Shown: positions 11,301 through 21,835 of the stretch, one piece after another | Layout of the letters: every line of letters begins with the position of its first letter | Numbering within the stretch: position 1 is the first letter of the stretch | Assembly (NCBI GenBank): GCA_030704615.1 | Contig: CM060733.1 | Location: forward strand, 58,468,001 to 58,528,000 | Reading direction: 5' to 3' | DNA from: Takakia lepidozioides | Taxonomy: Eukaryota; Streptophyta; Takakiopsida; Takakiales; Takakiaceae | DNA length: 60,000 nucleotides | Position numbers and translations under genes: made by a program | The notes under the pieces: generated by a model | Databases searched by the model: none | Seen by the model: the letters and a program-made list of their open reading frames with translations, nothing else | What the model was told of the DNA's origin: nothing

Positions 11301-12590
11301 CTGGTGTATTGCCAATCCATTCAAAAAGTGATGATCGGTACCGATCATCACAATCAGAGTGCCTTGGGAAGCACAACCCATGAGGTCTGGATGTGATGGT
11401 CGGCACCGATGGTCGGCACCGATCATCACTTTCCAGCAGAATTCCGCATTTCATTGTATGAGATTTAGAGCAAAGAAATGGACTTGGAGGCGATGATCGC
11501 CACCGACCATCGCTTTTCTATTACTGCAATTCCAGATCTGAAGTGGGATGGACATTTTTCAACCTAAAGCATTTCATTCTACAAATGGTTGCGGTGCGAG
11601 TTTGGATTTTGGGGTAATATCCAGTCATTACCGAAAGAGATGATCAGTACCGACCATCACAATGTAACTGCGAAGGGATGCACAAACCATGAGAGCTGAA
11701 TGTGATGGTCGGCACCGATCATCACTTTCCTGAACGACCACGCCATTTCCAAACTGATCTGAACATGAAAGGAATGGACCTTAAGCGATGATCGTTACCG
11801 ATCATCGCTTCTACGTCATTGCAAGATGCGTCTGTAGTTCCCTGACACTCTTGCATCACAATGAAATTGGCATTCTATGCTTAAATAAAGCAATGGCGAA
11901 GGTGATGGTCGGCACCGATCATCACTTTCGTCTTGAAACGTATATTTTTCTGCCTACCTGCCTTCCTGAATCTGCTGAACTACGACACCAGCTACATTCT
12001 TCTGTGAAGCGATGATCGCCACCGATCATCGCTTTTCTCACATCTGGGGACCATCAGTAAAGAGGGAGAAGTGCATTTGAAACAACTTACGGATCTCTTC
12101 GCCTTCTTCGGCTTCGCGGCTGCATCGCTCGGATCGCCCTCTTCAGCTTTCCTCTTCCCTTTTTCATCGGTCTGAACACAAGATAAACCATGTTATTGAA
12201 TTCCACTTGGAAGGGAGAACACCAAGACTAATGAAAACAGTAGTATGCGGATATGGAGTGCTCACCATTTCTGTCTGATGTAGGGTTTGCAGACTTCCTC
12301 CCTATATGGCGTCCACTGCTCCTCCCCCTGTTCTCTTGTCTTCGGGCATGAACTCGGCTGGCACTGTCTGGTTACCTACGCTCACTACTCCAGCAGTCGC
12401 TACGACTGCGGCGACCTCACTCTCACTTCCTACATGCTCTTCTGTTTGACCTGTCTCCAAGTTCACATGCTGCCTAAACGCTGCACCATCTAGCATGCAA
12501 CGCCTCGTCATTTGCTCTTTTGATCTCAGCCTCTCTCTAAGTGATGTAAAATACAATGACTTCCTCCTCTTCCGAACCGAACAAGGAACC
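8369..12590 (-). pseudogene. ParB-like-domain companion gene of module 2 (multi-exon, decayed)
   Basis: Exons read on the minus strand, with GT-AG borders: about 12590-12302 (KRRKSLYFTSLRERL), 12171-12091 (lysine-rich, GKRKAEEG and AAAKPKKAKRS), 10792-10171, 10062-9870, 9785-9460, 9261-9035 and 8624-8369 (ending NDEEY and stop). The 10792-10171 exon contains EIPLRRM, then VWDGNHRLLAW (about 10325-10295), matching the DGxHR core of ParB/sulfiredoxin-like domains. That fold binds or cleaves nucleotides or DNA in other families; the function here is unknown. Basic exons suggest nuclear location. Likely defects: TGA at 9159-9157 in an otherwise continuous frame, a frame change near 10230, and a TAG near 12300. 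The stop lies 2 bp from the element border. Introns are loaded with 24-bp palindromes, while exons contain none. Confidence 0.6.
8684..12032. repeat. Dispersed 24-bp palindrome family (17 copies)
   Basis: Consensus GYGATGRTCGGYACCGATCA followed by TCRC. Copies start at about 8684, 8778, 8915, 10857, 10953, 10987, 11053, 11158, 11223, 11328, 11393, 11490, 11637, 11702, 11785, 11902 and 12009. Each is an inverted repeat with 9-10-bp arms. Two arm types occur, GTGATG...CATCAC and GCGATG...CATCGC; in most GCG copies both arms have changed together. Copies fall only in the introns of the minus-strand gene, none in its exons. 11053-11222 and 11223-11392 form a duplicated unit of about 170 bp. Confidence 0.93.
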
Positions 12591-13391
12591 CTCTCCAGCT
12601 TGGCTGCCTCTTCCTCTCAGTGCAGAAACAAGAAAGATGAACAGACTCACTTGCTTGCGGGGTCCCGTCGTTTTGGGAGTGTCCCTGGAACCGTTGGATT
12701 CCCTCTTGCATGTCCGATACTTGAATGTACGTTTTCAGTGAAAATAGCGTAACCTAATTGGGACGGCTGTTCCTTTACGCGGCTGTTTTGGGTTGTTGGC
12801 ATGTGCAAACATAAAATTGACATGTGTCTTTTTTGTGACGGCTTCATTAATATCACCGTTCATCGTCATGGATGAGGATTCTCAAAGTACTTACCATGAG
12901 GCCTGCTAAGGATTTCACGGTATATGTGTACGTGGAGAGTTCTAGGCCATTTCATGCATAATCTTGAAAGCATCAACATGATCAGACATAGTGAATCTAG
13001 TCATGGCCTGACAAATGATCTAATTACTTCAATTCTCTTCCCATCATCCCTGCATGGAATCCTCAGACTGTCTTCAAGGAAGTCGGCGGGTTTTTATTGT
13101 TTTGGGGCGACCCCCAGAACTTGATGGACCATCTGTCAACTGCTCATAAGACAATGCAGACTGCAGGTCACATACGTTAATTTGACGGCGGTTTGTCAGG
13201 AACCGTCCCCCGTAACGTCACAGGTGATTAGATGGAATATCAGAATATGCACAATCTTCAAGGAACGGGTGCTTCCGCCTCATTTCATGTGCACCCAGTG
13301 TGGTGCAAAGCTGAATCTTCTGATTTCGCGAAGAAGCAGCTCAGGAAAGAGACCCCCCCGCTCGGGGACGTAACATGGTTTCCTCCGAAGT
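12591..13391. promoter_or_regulatory. Divergent intergenic region of module 2
   Basis: Counterpart of 2780-3571. It separates the minus-strand companion gene from the plus-strand transposase pseudogene and presumably contained both promoters. Short homology to module 1 is seen at the companion-gene edge (TACAATGACTTCCT near 12550 against TATAATGACTTCCT near 2670). No promoter motif can be assigned. Confidence 0.3.
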
Positions 13392-16300
13392 AGAGTTTTT
13401 TTTTTTGATGACAAACCAGTGCATTTCTCCAAAGAAGCCCTTGACTATGGATTCGTAATTGTTCTGGAACATGTCTTGGCTACCCAGCTTCAGAATGGCT
13501 CCATCTTCTTGGAGAAAGAGGTGTACGATTTGGACGGGAAGTTGTTGAAATACTCTTTCCAAAACCGTGATGAGACGGCTCATGTGAGCCAGTGGAGAGT
13601 GCGCCCTGGTAGATATAGAGTACTTGGAGAGCCTCGGCGAAAGTCCCTTGGATCATATGTGACGCCCGGGACTGTTGCTTCAGTCGTTCAAGACAAAAGG
13701 GAGGTTGTGGTGAAAAAAGAACAGATGTCCTCCACTCCAATCGTTGAGCTTTCGGATTCGTCTGATGATGACATTAGTGAAATTCCAACTCCAGTCCTTT
13801 GTACTGTAGTTGTGGAAGCGGATGAAGAAGAGATTTGTAGGGTCATTCCCAAACTACGGGCGATGGGAGGAATGGCAGGTTTCAAAAGCGAGTTGCGGGG
13901 AATTGATTGGGAATCTTTGAAACATGTGCCTGTGAAGTTCCTGCTAGAGACTTTTGATGGGGATATCATATTTGAGCTGCCTCCTCCTCCGTGAGTTGGA
14001 GGTATAACAAGCATGATGCACGGAATGGACAAGAAACACGACGGGCACCTATGGTGCAGAACATAAATATCCAATATTCAAAATGAGGACAAGCTTGTTT
14101 TCAGGAGAACAGTTTGCAATGAACACCTTAGGTGTGATAATTTGAATTACAGACACTTTCTTCAGTCTGGGGTTCATAATCAAAGCAAGTGGGAAGGTCT
14201 CGCGGAAAATCCATTTAAGACTGGGACTGCTCCTCCACAGGCAACCACTTTCGTTTGCAAATTCTGCAAACTTGTACCATCCTGCCTAGCGCTGTGCAGA
14301 GCAAGAATGTACTATGTTGTCCACCGTTTGAAAACAATGACAAGAGCTTGTGTGCATTTCGGTTTCCATAACCATCCTGTCTCGAAGAGGGATTACAGGG
14401 ATAGTGTTGAGATAGTATCGAGGTTGATTAAACAGGAGTACGAGAGAAACCCATCCGCAACAACATCTGCAATTGCTCTTGGCGCAAGCAAGTCCTTCTT
14501 GGAAAGCCATATTTTGAGTGAAGGGGATTCTGTGGGGACTAAACTTGACGGCGTAGCATTGGACGTTGTCATGGATCATATCTCCACTTTGAGTTCACCT
14601 AACATTCGGCATCAGGTCAATGCATTGAGAATGGGCTATGGGATCAGAGGCTACATAGACAACATTTTGGAATTGAAACGACTAAGCAAGTACGACTACA
14701 TCCAGGATAATGTTTTTCCAGGTCAAGGTGCCATCAAAGTATTTCTTTTCAAAATGTCGACTGCTGGGGAGGGCAGTGGGGTTAGCCTCGTGCAGCGGAT
14801 GCAGAAGATTGGGGACCTGCAGAATTGTTTTCTTATGTTTGATCATGTGAAACGAGTGAAAGATTGGACGACAATGGCTTGTCGTGTCTACGATCCAGTG
14901 TACCAACGAGTTATGACAATTGCAGTTTGTGACATGCAATCCAAGGATACGGAATCCCAGAAACTCATGTGGAATTCCCTGGTACATGTTATGGGCTGCC
15001 ATGGGGTGCCACCTCCAAATTTTGCCGGTTTCATGGCAGATAGTGCTCAGTCAAATTCAATGCAGTTCGAATTGTCTTCGGATCAGGCGACCCAAAAGTG
15101 CCAATGCCGAGAAGAGAGCGTACATGTCTATTCCATTGGACACAATCTTTGGAGAAACATACAAACTCGGACATCAAACCAGAGATGCAGACACAGCACC
15201 ATAAATTGTGCAAAGAGTACAAGATGCTAGAACAATGAAGGAGGCGGACATTTTGTTCCAGACAATTCGTGCCTGGTGGTTCTCTTCTGGAGCTGCATCG
15301 CTTGAGAGTATGAGAGCATTGGGAGATTGGCTGGCATTTTGGCACTTCCGGTACAGACAGTGGGGAGCAGCCATGACAATGGTGCGATGCTTCTATTGCT
15401 TGCTTTATTCATACATAAATTTACTTTCCAAATTTTGCTCTCCTTACTTTCTTTATGTTGTTCCCTGTGCACTGTTATGAAGTGTGGTTCTCCACTTTGC
15501 AGAACATGTCCATTGAGGAAATGGCGGACATGTCATCTTGTAACTTGGCAGAGACTGTGCACAACGCATGGTTGCAACAGTCTAGGAAACGAGGTCGGGA
15601 TTTGTATGTGGCAACAACAGATGATCTGATACGTGCCTTGCAACAACAAACCAGATACCGTGATTTCTTGCGAGGTGGGGCTGGTGGCAAGGGTCCGGAC
15701 AAACTGGAGTTGATGTTGCGTGCTGCAAACAGATCTGGGGATCAAGCAAAATAGCACGAGCGGTGAGCATGTATGCCCAGGGAACGCCACTTGTTTCTAG
15801 AGTTCCACATCTTGAAGGGGATAAGAGATTCGGCTCCTGTAAGAGGAAATTGAACACCCCACCTGGTTCGGATTCCGATTCGCACAGGGCAGACCGTGAT
15901 AACTTCTTGAAGCCTCGTGTTCCCCTGCATGACAGATCCATGTCCGGAACCTCCATTCTGGATGAACCTCCGACACGACGGCAGGCTCCAGCATCAAACA
16001 GTACCACTGAAATAGTGCAGGAGAGAAACTACCCCCTTGATGTGCTGGAGTCCGCATGCCCCGACGTGCTGCCTGGGGTATTGTATCAAGGAAAAGTTCA
16101 GGTCTGTGGACTTCTAACATGTTGTGCCTCCTGGTAAAATATGTTCAAAACCTTAAACCCCAAATTTCCACAAGAAAATGAAGGAACAAGTGTGAAGACC
16201 ATGGAGATGTAGTAATGGACAATACCTTTTGAACGTTGTATGCTATATATTTGACTAGGGGTTCCTGCCCACACGTTTGGCACATAAAACGCACAAGTGC

Positions 16301-17110
16301 AGGGTCTCGTGTGAAATGTACAGCGATCAGGGCAACTAATTTCGAGAAGTGCACTTCATCTATATCCAGAGGCGGTGCCCGGACTCCTGCTCCGACTTTC
16401 ACGGGTTTGATGCGTCCATACGGCCAACCAGAAGCCAAGAACCACAAGTTCTGGTTCTGCGCAGACGATTGTGGTAAATGTGTGCATGGAACTATGCGTC
16501 CTTCCGTGGTGATGAAGCCACCTCCTCCAACCGTTTGGCCCGTCAAGGTGGGAACACATCTCACAAGTCAGGAGATTGTAATGCTGGAGGAGGTAGACTT
16601 TTCCCTTGCGAGACAACCCCAACTACATGCATGTGCTTCTACTTCTGCGTCCTCTCGGGTCCATCCGGCAAATCCTCACTTGGGGCCAACCAAACGAGAT
16701 GGAAAGCTGGTTCGGCGTTTCCCTCCAACCGTTGAACACTTCGGCAAAGTGGAGTCCGCAAGAATGCTCCAAGCTCGTGTTGCAAGCACCACGGAAGTGC
16801 CCGATCCAGGATATGGTCGGGTGTACACAATGATCACTTCGACATCTGTTGTTCATAACAGGGCCTACCACATCACGGTTTTCAATTTCCCCAATTGCAC
16901 ATGTCCTGATTTTGTGAATATACTATCAACCAGTTTGGGCAAAAGAAGTAAATTCATACCCTGCAAACATTTGTATTTTATATTTTTGAAGAGGATGGTT
17001 TGCGATCCCAAACGTGACAACTTCTTTCACCAGGCCACTCTGAGTTTCAACGAGGTCGATACTCTATTGCAGCGGGATACAACACATAGGTATCATCAAC
17101 TATGCAATGC
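13392..17110 (+). pseudogene. Mutator-like SWIM transposase pseudogene (module 2)
   Basis: Diverged paralogue of the gene at 3572-6919 with the same order: VVKKE sumoylation consensus, SUMO-interacting motif VELSDSSDDD, Cys/His region (CKFCK ... HFGFHNHPV), MFDHVKR, FMADSAQSN, the intron after YRQWGAAMT, the exon starting NMSIEEMADM at 15503, and a SWIM finger (CTCPDF near 16894, IPCKH near 16960). Breaks: TGA at 13992, TAA at 14064, a one-base deletion near 15055 just after FMADSAQSN that removes the CLFHW region from frame, and another frame change near 15750. It carries extra sequence at 15860-16370 not present in module 1, probably including an intron from about 16102. It cannot make a full transposase, so module 2 would need one supplied in trans. 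Confidence 0.7.
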
Positions 17111-17594
17111 GGTATGTGGACGACCATGCTATGAAATGTGCAATTTGCAACATTGTCATGGAAATTCATTTCAAATCAATTCGTTTGCAACATCGTTGGC
17201 GGTGCAATGATATGGCGTCCCTTATCCCTCCATTATGCTTCCAACTATACTGAGTGAGCTCTGAGTGGCAACTTTTAAAAGCACATGCATCATTCCACCT
17301 TTCGAAGTCTACATGTCTTCCTGTCGCTATGCACTGCAATCATCTTTTGAAGATGATCATAATTCTCATTGTTATTTGGGGAGGGAGCAAGGTCTTTCCG
17401 TGGCAGCCTCTATGGCGCACACTTTGTGAGGATATTTTCTCGTCCTTGTAATTGTAAAAGTGAAACAAACATTTGTAATTGCACAATGTTGGATGCTACA
17501 ATTGTAGGCCTCATGGTAGTCTTGATTGTATTCAGCCAAGGATTCCCTGCATTAATCCCACGGTCATAGGACCATCCTCGGTTATAGGTGGCGC
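17111..17594 (+). other. 3' flank of module 2
   Basis: Non-coding. It ends with the segment shared with the module-1 right end (CACGGTCATAGG ... TATAGG). Nothing else recognisable. Confidence 0.4.
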
Positions 17595-20500
17595 ATGTTC
17601 ATGCTGACGTGGCAGATGACGGCGCAGTGCCTCGTCAGCATTTGTCACCATATCAGCCTGTTGACATCACGCTCACGCCCACGCGCAAGGCTCACGCCAT
17701 TGCGTCGTTGCACCCACGTATCCATTTTAATACCCCCTTCTATCACTTACACGACGCTAAGTATGAAACATGCCTAGCGTCGATCCTCCCCTCCATTCTA
17801 CATCTACCATCTCCTAACAACAAGGCTACATATCTTACTCACGCCCTTTGGGACTCAGCCCTACGATCCTTCCCCGTCACCCTCTCATCTATCTCCTCAC
17901 CCTTCTCCACTCGTCGTTATGCACCATTTTATGATGAAGAATGCAAGGTTGCTAGACATCACATCAAATCTCTACTACTCGATACCATTCTTCTCCAGAG
18001 TCCACAAACCTTACTTTTAAGACTATAAGTCCCTCATTAGATCCAAAAAGAGAGCATATAATCTCAAGTTGCAATCTTCTTTCCTTGCTAAAGTCAAATT
18101 TTCTCCTCGTTATTTTTTGTCCCTCCTTAAACCTCACAGAGAGCCTCCCCCCATCACTGACATTCACGTCTGGCATGAGTATGCCCAGTCTTTGTACCAT
18201 TCCCCAACCCAAACTCCCTCTCCCATAACCTCTAAACCCCTTCACTTTTAAAAAAAAAACTACAACCAATGTCATCAAGGCAATCAAGAAGCTGCAAAAT
18301 AGCAGGGCAGTGGACATTTCAAGACTTCAGAGTGAATTCATATCAAGTACGCTGCACCTACTTTAGCCCCATTTATAGCTCACCTCTTCAATGAGATAGC
18401 GCAACGGGGCTTTCCAACAGAGTGCACAAAGAGCATCATCCATCCATTCTTCAAAAGCGGTGACGGGCTCACACCGACCAACTATCGCACTATTATGGTG
18501 GACCCTCATTACTTGCTAAACTGTTTGGGGCAGTAGTGGCCATGGAACTGGATGATTGGGCTGAGTCCTCTCACATACATGCTAAGGGACAGGCTGGTTG
18601 CCGTCGCAACAAATCCACTCTTGACCACATTTTCACTCTTCAGGTCATGGTGGAACGTGCATGCAGCTATGACAAAAAAATGGTTTATGTTTGCTTCGTG
18701 GACTTTCACAAGGCCTTTATTCTGTTCATCGAGACCTTCTCTTCCAATAGCTCCATAGGAGTGGGAGTCCCTCCAGACATCTTTTATGCCATCTCTTCTA
18801 TGTATGAGATTGTCACTGACATGGTCAAAGTTGCTAGTGAATTCTCAGCAGATGTCCATAGCAACATTGGAGTCAAACAGGGCTGCCCCCTTTCACCTAC
18901 CCTTTCGGGATCTACATTGGCACCTTGGAGGTTTACAATGTTTTGAAGTAGAACTAGTGGCTTCACTATCTCTACTCATCTTGTCTGACTGGTCCCTAGA
19001 CCGTTTGGGAAGAGGACTGTCTACTGTAGGGTTTGAAGACCGCTAGCTTGGAGGAAAAGCCTAATTGACCCTGCAAACAATCAGAACTTGTTCTAGACTC
19101 CCTTCAAACTCTGATCCCATTTGTTCTTAATCTATGCTATGGACTACAAGCCATCTGCAATAGTAAGCAACACTTAATGGACCCTTCAGTATGAAGCTGA
19201 ACCTTCAAGGTTTCTCTCCTCTCTGAGCTCAGTCTCTCTTTGCTAAGACCTCACTCAGACAAGGACACAGGGACATAGAATGAAGACACGTGAACACTTC
19301 ATTACGTTTCTGAATTGTTACACAAACACATATATCACCAAGAAGGTATCTCTCGGTGGTATGTCAATATGTCGGTTCAGGGCCTCAGGCTGAACTTTAG
19401 TGATCTGTCAGTGGACTTCACTTAACTAGTGATCTGTCCACTTGACTGGTGATCTGTCACTAAACTCTTGGTTCAATGATGTATTGTTAGCCTATCAAAT
19501 AGTCTAAGGACATAGTAAAAAACCTTCCTTGTTTTACTGCTAACAAAACTCCTAACCAGCCTTGTTAATTGCTAATTAAAGCAACTAACCACTTCTAAGC
19601 TGAAGTACTTTTTTCAACATACATATCAAAAAATTACCATGGGGTTGGGTCACCATTGGATGGGGGAGAAACGCAATCATATCATCTCCTCTACGCTGAT
19701 GATGTTGCCCTTTTGGCACAATCTCCGATCTTTCTGCAACGCCATCTCCACCCCTGGACAGATTGACTAAAGGTAAGGCGGCCTCCGTCCGCCTTCAAGC
19801 CAAATGCAAACAAATACATCTACGTCACCCCCCAACCAAAAAGTGGCTATTTGACAGTGTCGTCAGCCCTGCTACCCTCTATGGTTGTGACTTTTGGGCA
19901 CCTGGTGTTCCTTTCTCCTGGTGGGAAAAGAATATGGAACCATTGCAATCATCTTTTCTCCAAGCAATGTTTAGCGCCAGAAGCACAACTCCATCTCATA
20001 TCCTGGGTGCAGAGTTCGCATGCGTGCCACTGCTAACCGAGGCCCTCTTCTGGCTTACAATCTTTCTCCATAGATTACAGGCCCTTCCACCCAAGGAGCT
20101 CGTGGCAAGAGCCCTCGCAACATCTATGCTCGGCTCAAAGCTACAGGTTTTCAGGCACTCATTGTATGCTCGAGTGGACAGTTTATTTCAGCGCAACAGA
20201 CTATCTACTGCTTCCATATTACCAATGAATCCAGAAGGGGTGGACATCACATCCAGACATGACCGCAACAGACTCATTCGGAGGGAACTTATGGAATTAC
20301 ATGTCAAGAGAACTTGGAAGCTATCCAATCTCACAACAAAGCTCCACTTCTATCGAGAGACATTCTTGGTGCTCCGAGATGATAGAATCTTGAGGCCAAA
20401 TTACCTTTCAGCATCTTTATCTCCTTCCCTCCTGAGGACATTGGGGCGGTTCAGGGTGGTTCCCACAACCTACGGATAGAGATTGGTAGATGGGAAAACC

Positions 20501-20850
20501 TGCAACGGGAGGACCGCCTATGTCCAGCTTGCATAGGGCACAGCTGGGAAATTGAAATTAAAGAAAATTTCTTCTTCTACTGCCCTCTATACTACGAGAT
20601 CCGTGGGAGATTCCATTATTTATTCAGTGGAACCCAATCTCTCACTGGAGTCTTCCACATGAGGATCAAAAAATGCTTGGCAGCTTACCTGCACGAGGCC
20701 TTCACCCTTAGACACTAGAACAATAGTTCTTATTCTTGGCTTTTGGTTTTGTTTCCTCTCCCATGTTTTCTTCCATTTTGTCCCATTAGCTCTATGAGCT
20801 TTCCGCGGATGTTATAAAGCACCATTTCATTTCATTCATTTCATTTCTCA
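17595..20850 (+). mobile_element. LINE, 3' part (reverse transcriptase and Cys-rich tail)
   Basis: This continues the LINE interrupted at 8366. Order: endonuclease C-terminal part (ADVADDGAVPRQHL), linker (FYDEECKVARHH near 17935), RT fingers (FPTECTKSIIHPFFKSGD near 18410), QAGCRRNKSTLDHIFTLQ near 18590, VCFVDFHKAF near 18690, GVKQGCPLSP near 18870, YADD box near 19695 (LLYADDVALLAQSP), RT thumb region at 19763-20479, and a zinc-binding tail (LCPAC ... FYCPLYYEIR) near 20520-20600. It ends in TTTCA-type repeats at 20825-20850 in place of poly(A). Frameshifts and a 680-bp insertion (18940-19619) disrupt it. The RT would copy its RNA at nicked chromosomal DNA; this copy is dead. Confidence 0.85.
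18940..19619 (+). mobile_element. Solo LTR inside the LINE
   Basis: A 680-bp insertion starting TGTTTTGAAGTA and ending TACTTTTTTCAACA, so it has TGTT...AACA ends typical of LTRs (often Ty1/copia). It is flanked by TACAA (18935-18939) and TACAT (19620-19624), a 5-bp target duplication with one mismatch. Removing it restores the RT frame as LEVYISKNYHGVGSPLDGG. There is no internal coding region, so it is a solo LTR left by recombination. Confidence 0.7.
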
Positions 20851-21453
20851 TGGCCTCGTTTCCTGGTTCATTGTTCGTTGGATTATCTGTCATAGTTCTC
20901 CGTGACCACACACATGGACGGATGAATGCCATGATTCATCCGCTGGGTGAAGGCGCAAAAAAATTCACCGCAACATGCCGGTCCTCTCTTTTCTTTCCAC
21001 TTCAAACACTGCCCTAGAATAGCGTTGTGTATATGTAGGCGCTTTACATGGTGCAATCTCCACTCTGACAAGTGATCTACGTTTCTGTAAGGCTCCTACA
21101 GCAAAACAGGAGTGATCTTACGAATTCGTATGGCCACACTTCAATTTTTAATTTTTTTAAATTGAATTCTCGGGTAGTTCTTTACGCAGGAGAAGGGCCC
21201 ATGTGTCGGGCCTCCCGCCATTTTCGGGACCTAGGCCTCGGGCTACCGCCCTCACATGGCGGAAGGCCCTCCACTCAGGCCCTTCTCTTATACGAGACTC
21301 ATTACCCTCATCACAATAGTAAGCTTTACAACAAGGAGGGTTGATGCATACTAGCTTTGAATAATAGGGTTCATTTTTATATTTGATTTTTGATTTTTGA
21401 TAAAGGGGATGAAGCCCCGATATTTTATTTATGAGGGAAAAAATAAAACCCCT
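20851..21453. other. Spacer with a GC-rich fold-back
   Basis: Non-coding. 21188-21298 is a fold-back: AGAAGGGCCC near the left edge pairs with the complement near 21280-21293 (GGCCCTTCTC), with GCCATTTT and CACATGGCGG pairing inside. 21400-21453 (GATAAAGGGGATGAAGCCCC) appears to continue across element 1 into 26263 onward. Confidence 0.45.
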
Positions 21454-21780
21454 TGTCAAGTTATTTTACCACTAGTGTGAAACTAGCTAGGAAATAGCTA
21501 TCTTTTACATATTGACATTTGGGATTGGCCCAAGTGTCAATCCAGGGGTCAAGGCAGATTTAGGCCCTGGAGTGGTTATCTTCACGGCAAGCGCGGGAGG
21601 CTCATCTTTCTCGAGTTGAGCCTCACCGCGCCTAGCTATGGCGCCGTAGTGTGGATTCCCCATGGCGTGGGGTGCACTTGGCTTGACTTGTATTTGAGTG
21701 ATGAGGTTATATATGCATGAGTTTATGCTTCAGCTTTGTGAGCTCGCATGAGCTCGTGCTTGTATTCTTCTTCTTTATCA
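21454..21780 (+). repeat. Element 1 repeat A1
   Basis: 327 bp, starting TGTCAAGTTATT and ending CTTCTTTATCA. It equals A2 except for two substitutions. It is not preceded by a B copy, unlike A2. It contains a stem-loop at about 21586-21628 (see regulatory entry). Confidence 0.93.
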
Positions 21781-21795
21781 CTCGAGAAAGATCAG
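21586..21795 (+). promoter_or_regulatory. Putative self-priming stem-loop and primer-binding site, element 1
   Basis: GCGCGGGAGGCTCA (about 21587-21600) pairs with TGAGCCTCACCGCGC (about 21616-21630) around the loop TCTTTCTCGAGT. The 12 nt immediately after A1, CTCGAGAAAGAT (21781-21792), are exactly complementary to ATCTTTCTCGAG in the stem/loop segment ending at 21615. No TGG-type tRNA primer site adjoins A1. The arrangement resembles Tf1/sushi-type self-priming, where the element's own RNA pairs next to the 5' repeat and primes reverse transcription. The pairing is seen directly; the function is inferred. Confidence 0.55.
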
Positions 21796-21835
21796 CTCGT
21801 ATCTATGAGTGCTAGATACGAGTTAGTTGTAGCAC

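Larger units (their letters stand above)
8367..17594. mobile_element. Module 2: large two-gene element inserted in a LINE
   Basis: Removing 8367-17594 rejoins the LINE frame without a gap: the left half ends ...GCGTGCTATGTTC and the right half resumes ATGTTCATGCTG, with ATGTTC present at both edges as a probable remnant of the target duplication. The insert holds a minus-strand multi-exon gene (8369-12590) with palindromic intron arrays and a plus-strand MULE/SWIM transposase gene (13392-17110), divergently arranged as in module 1. Its right end matches that of module 1. Inverted terminal repeats are not convincing: left CCTCTAGTAC against right-end complement CCTATAACCG. MULEs normally make 9-11-bp duplications; only six bases match cleanly here, so the exact borders are uncertain. 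Confidence 0.7.

Noticed and set aside
21190-21300. GC-rich fold-back as a rho-independent terminator or RNA gene
   Set aside because: Eukaryotic context; it looks like a decayed inverted repeat and shows no tRNA or snoRNA features.
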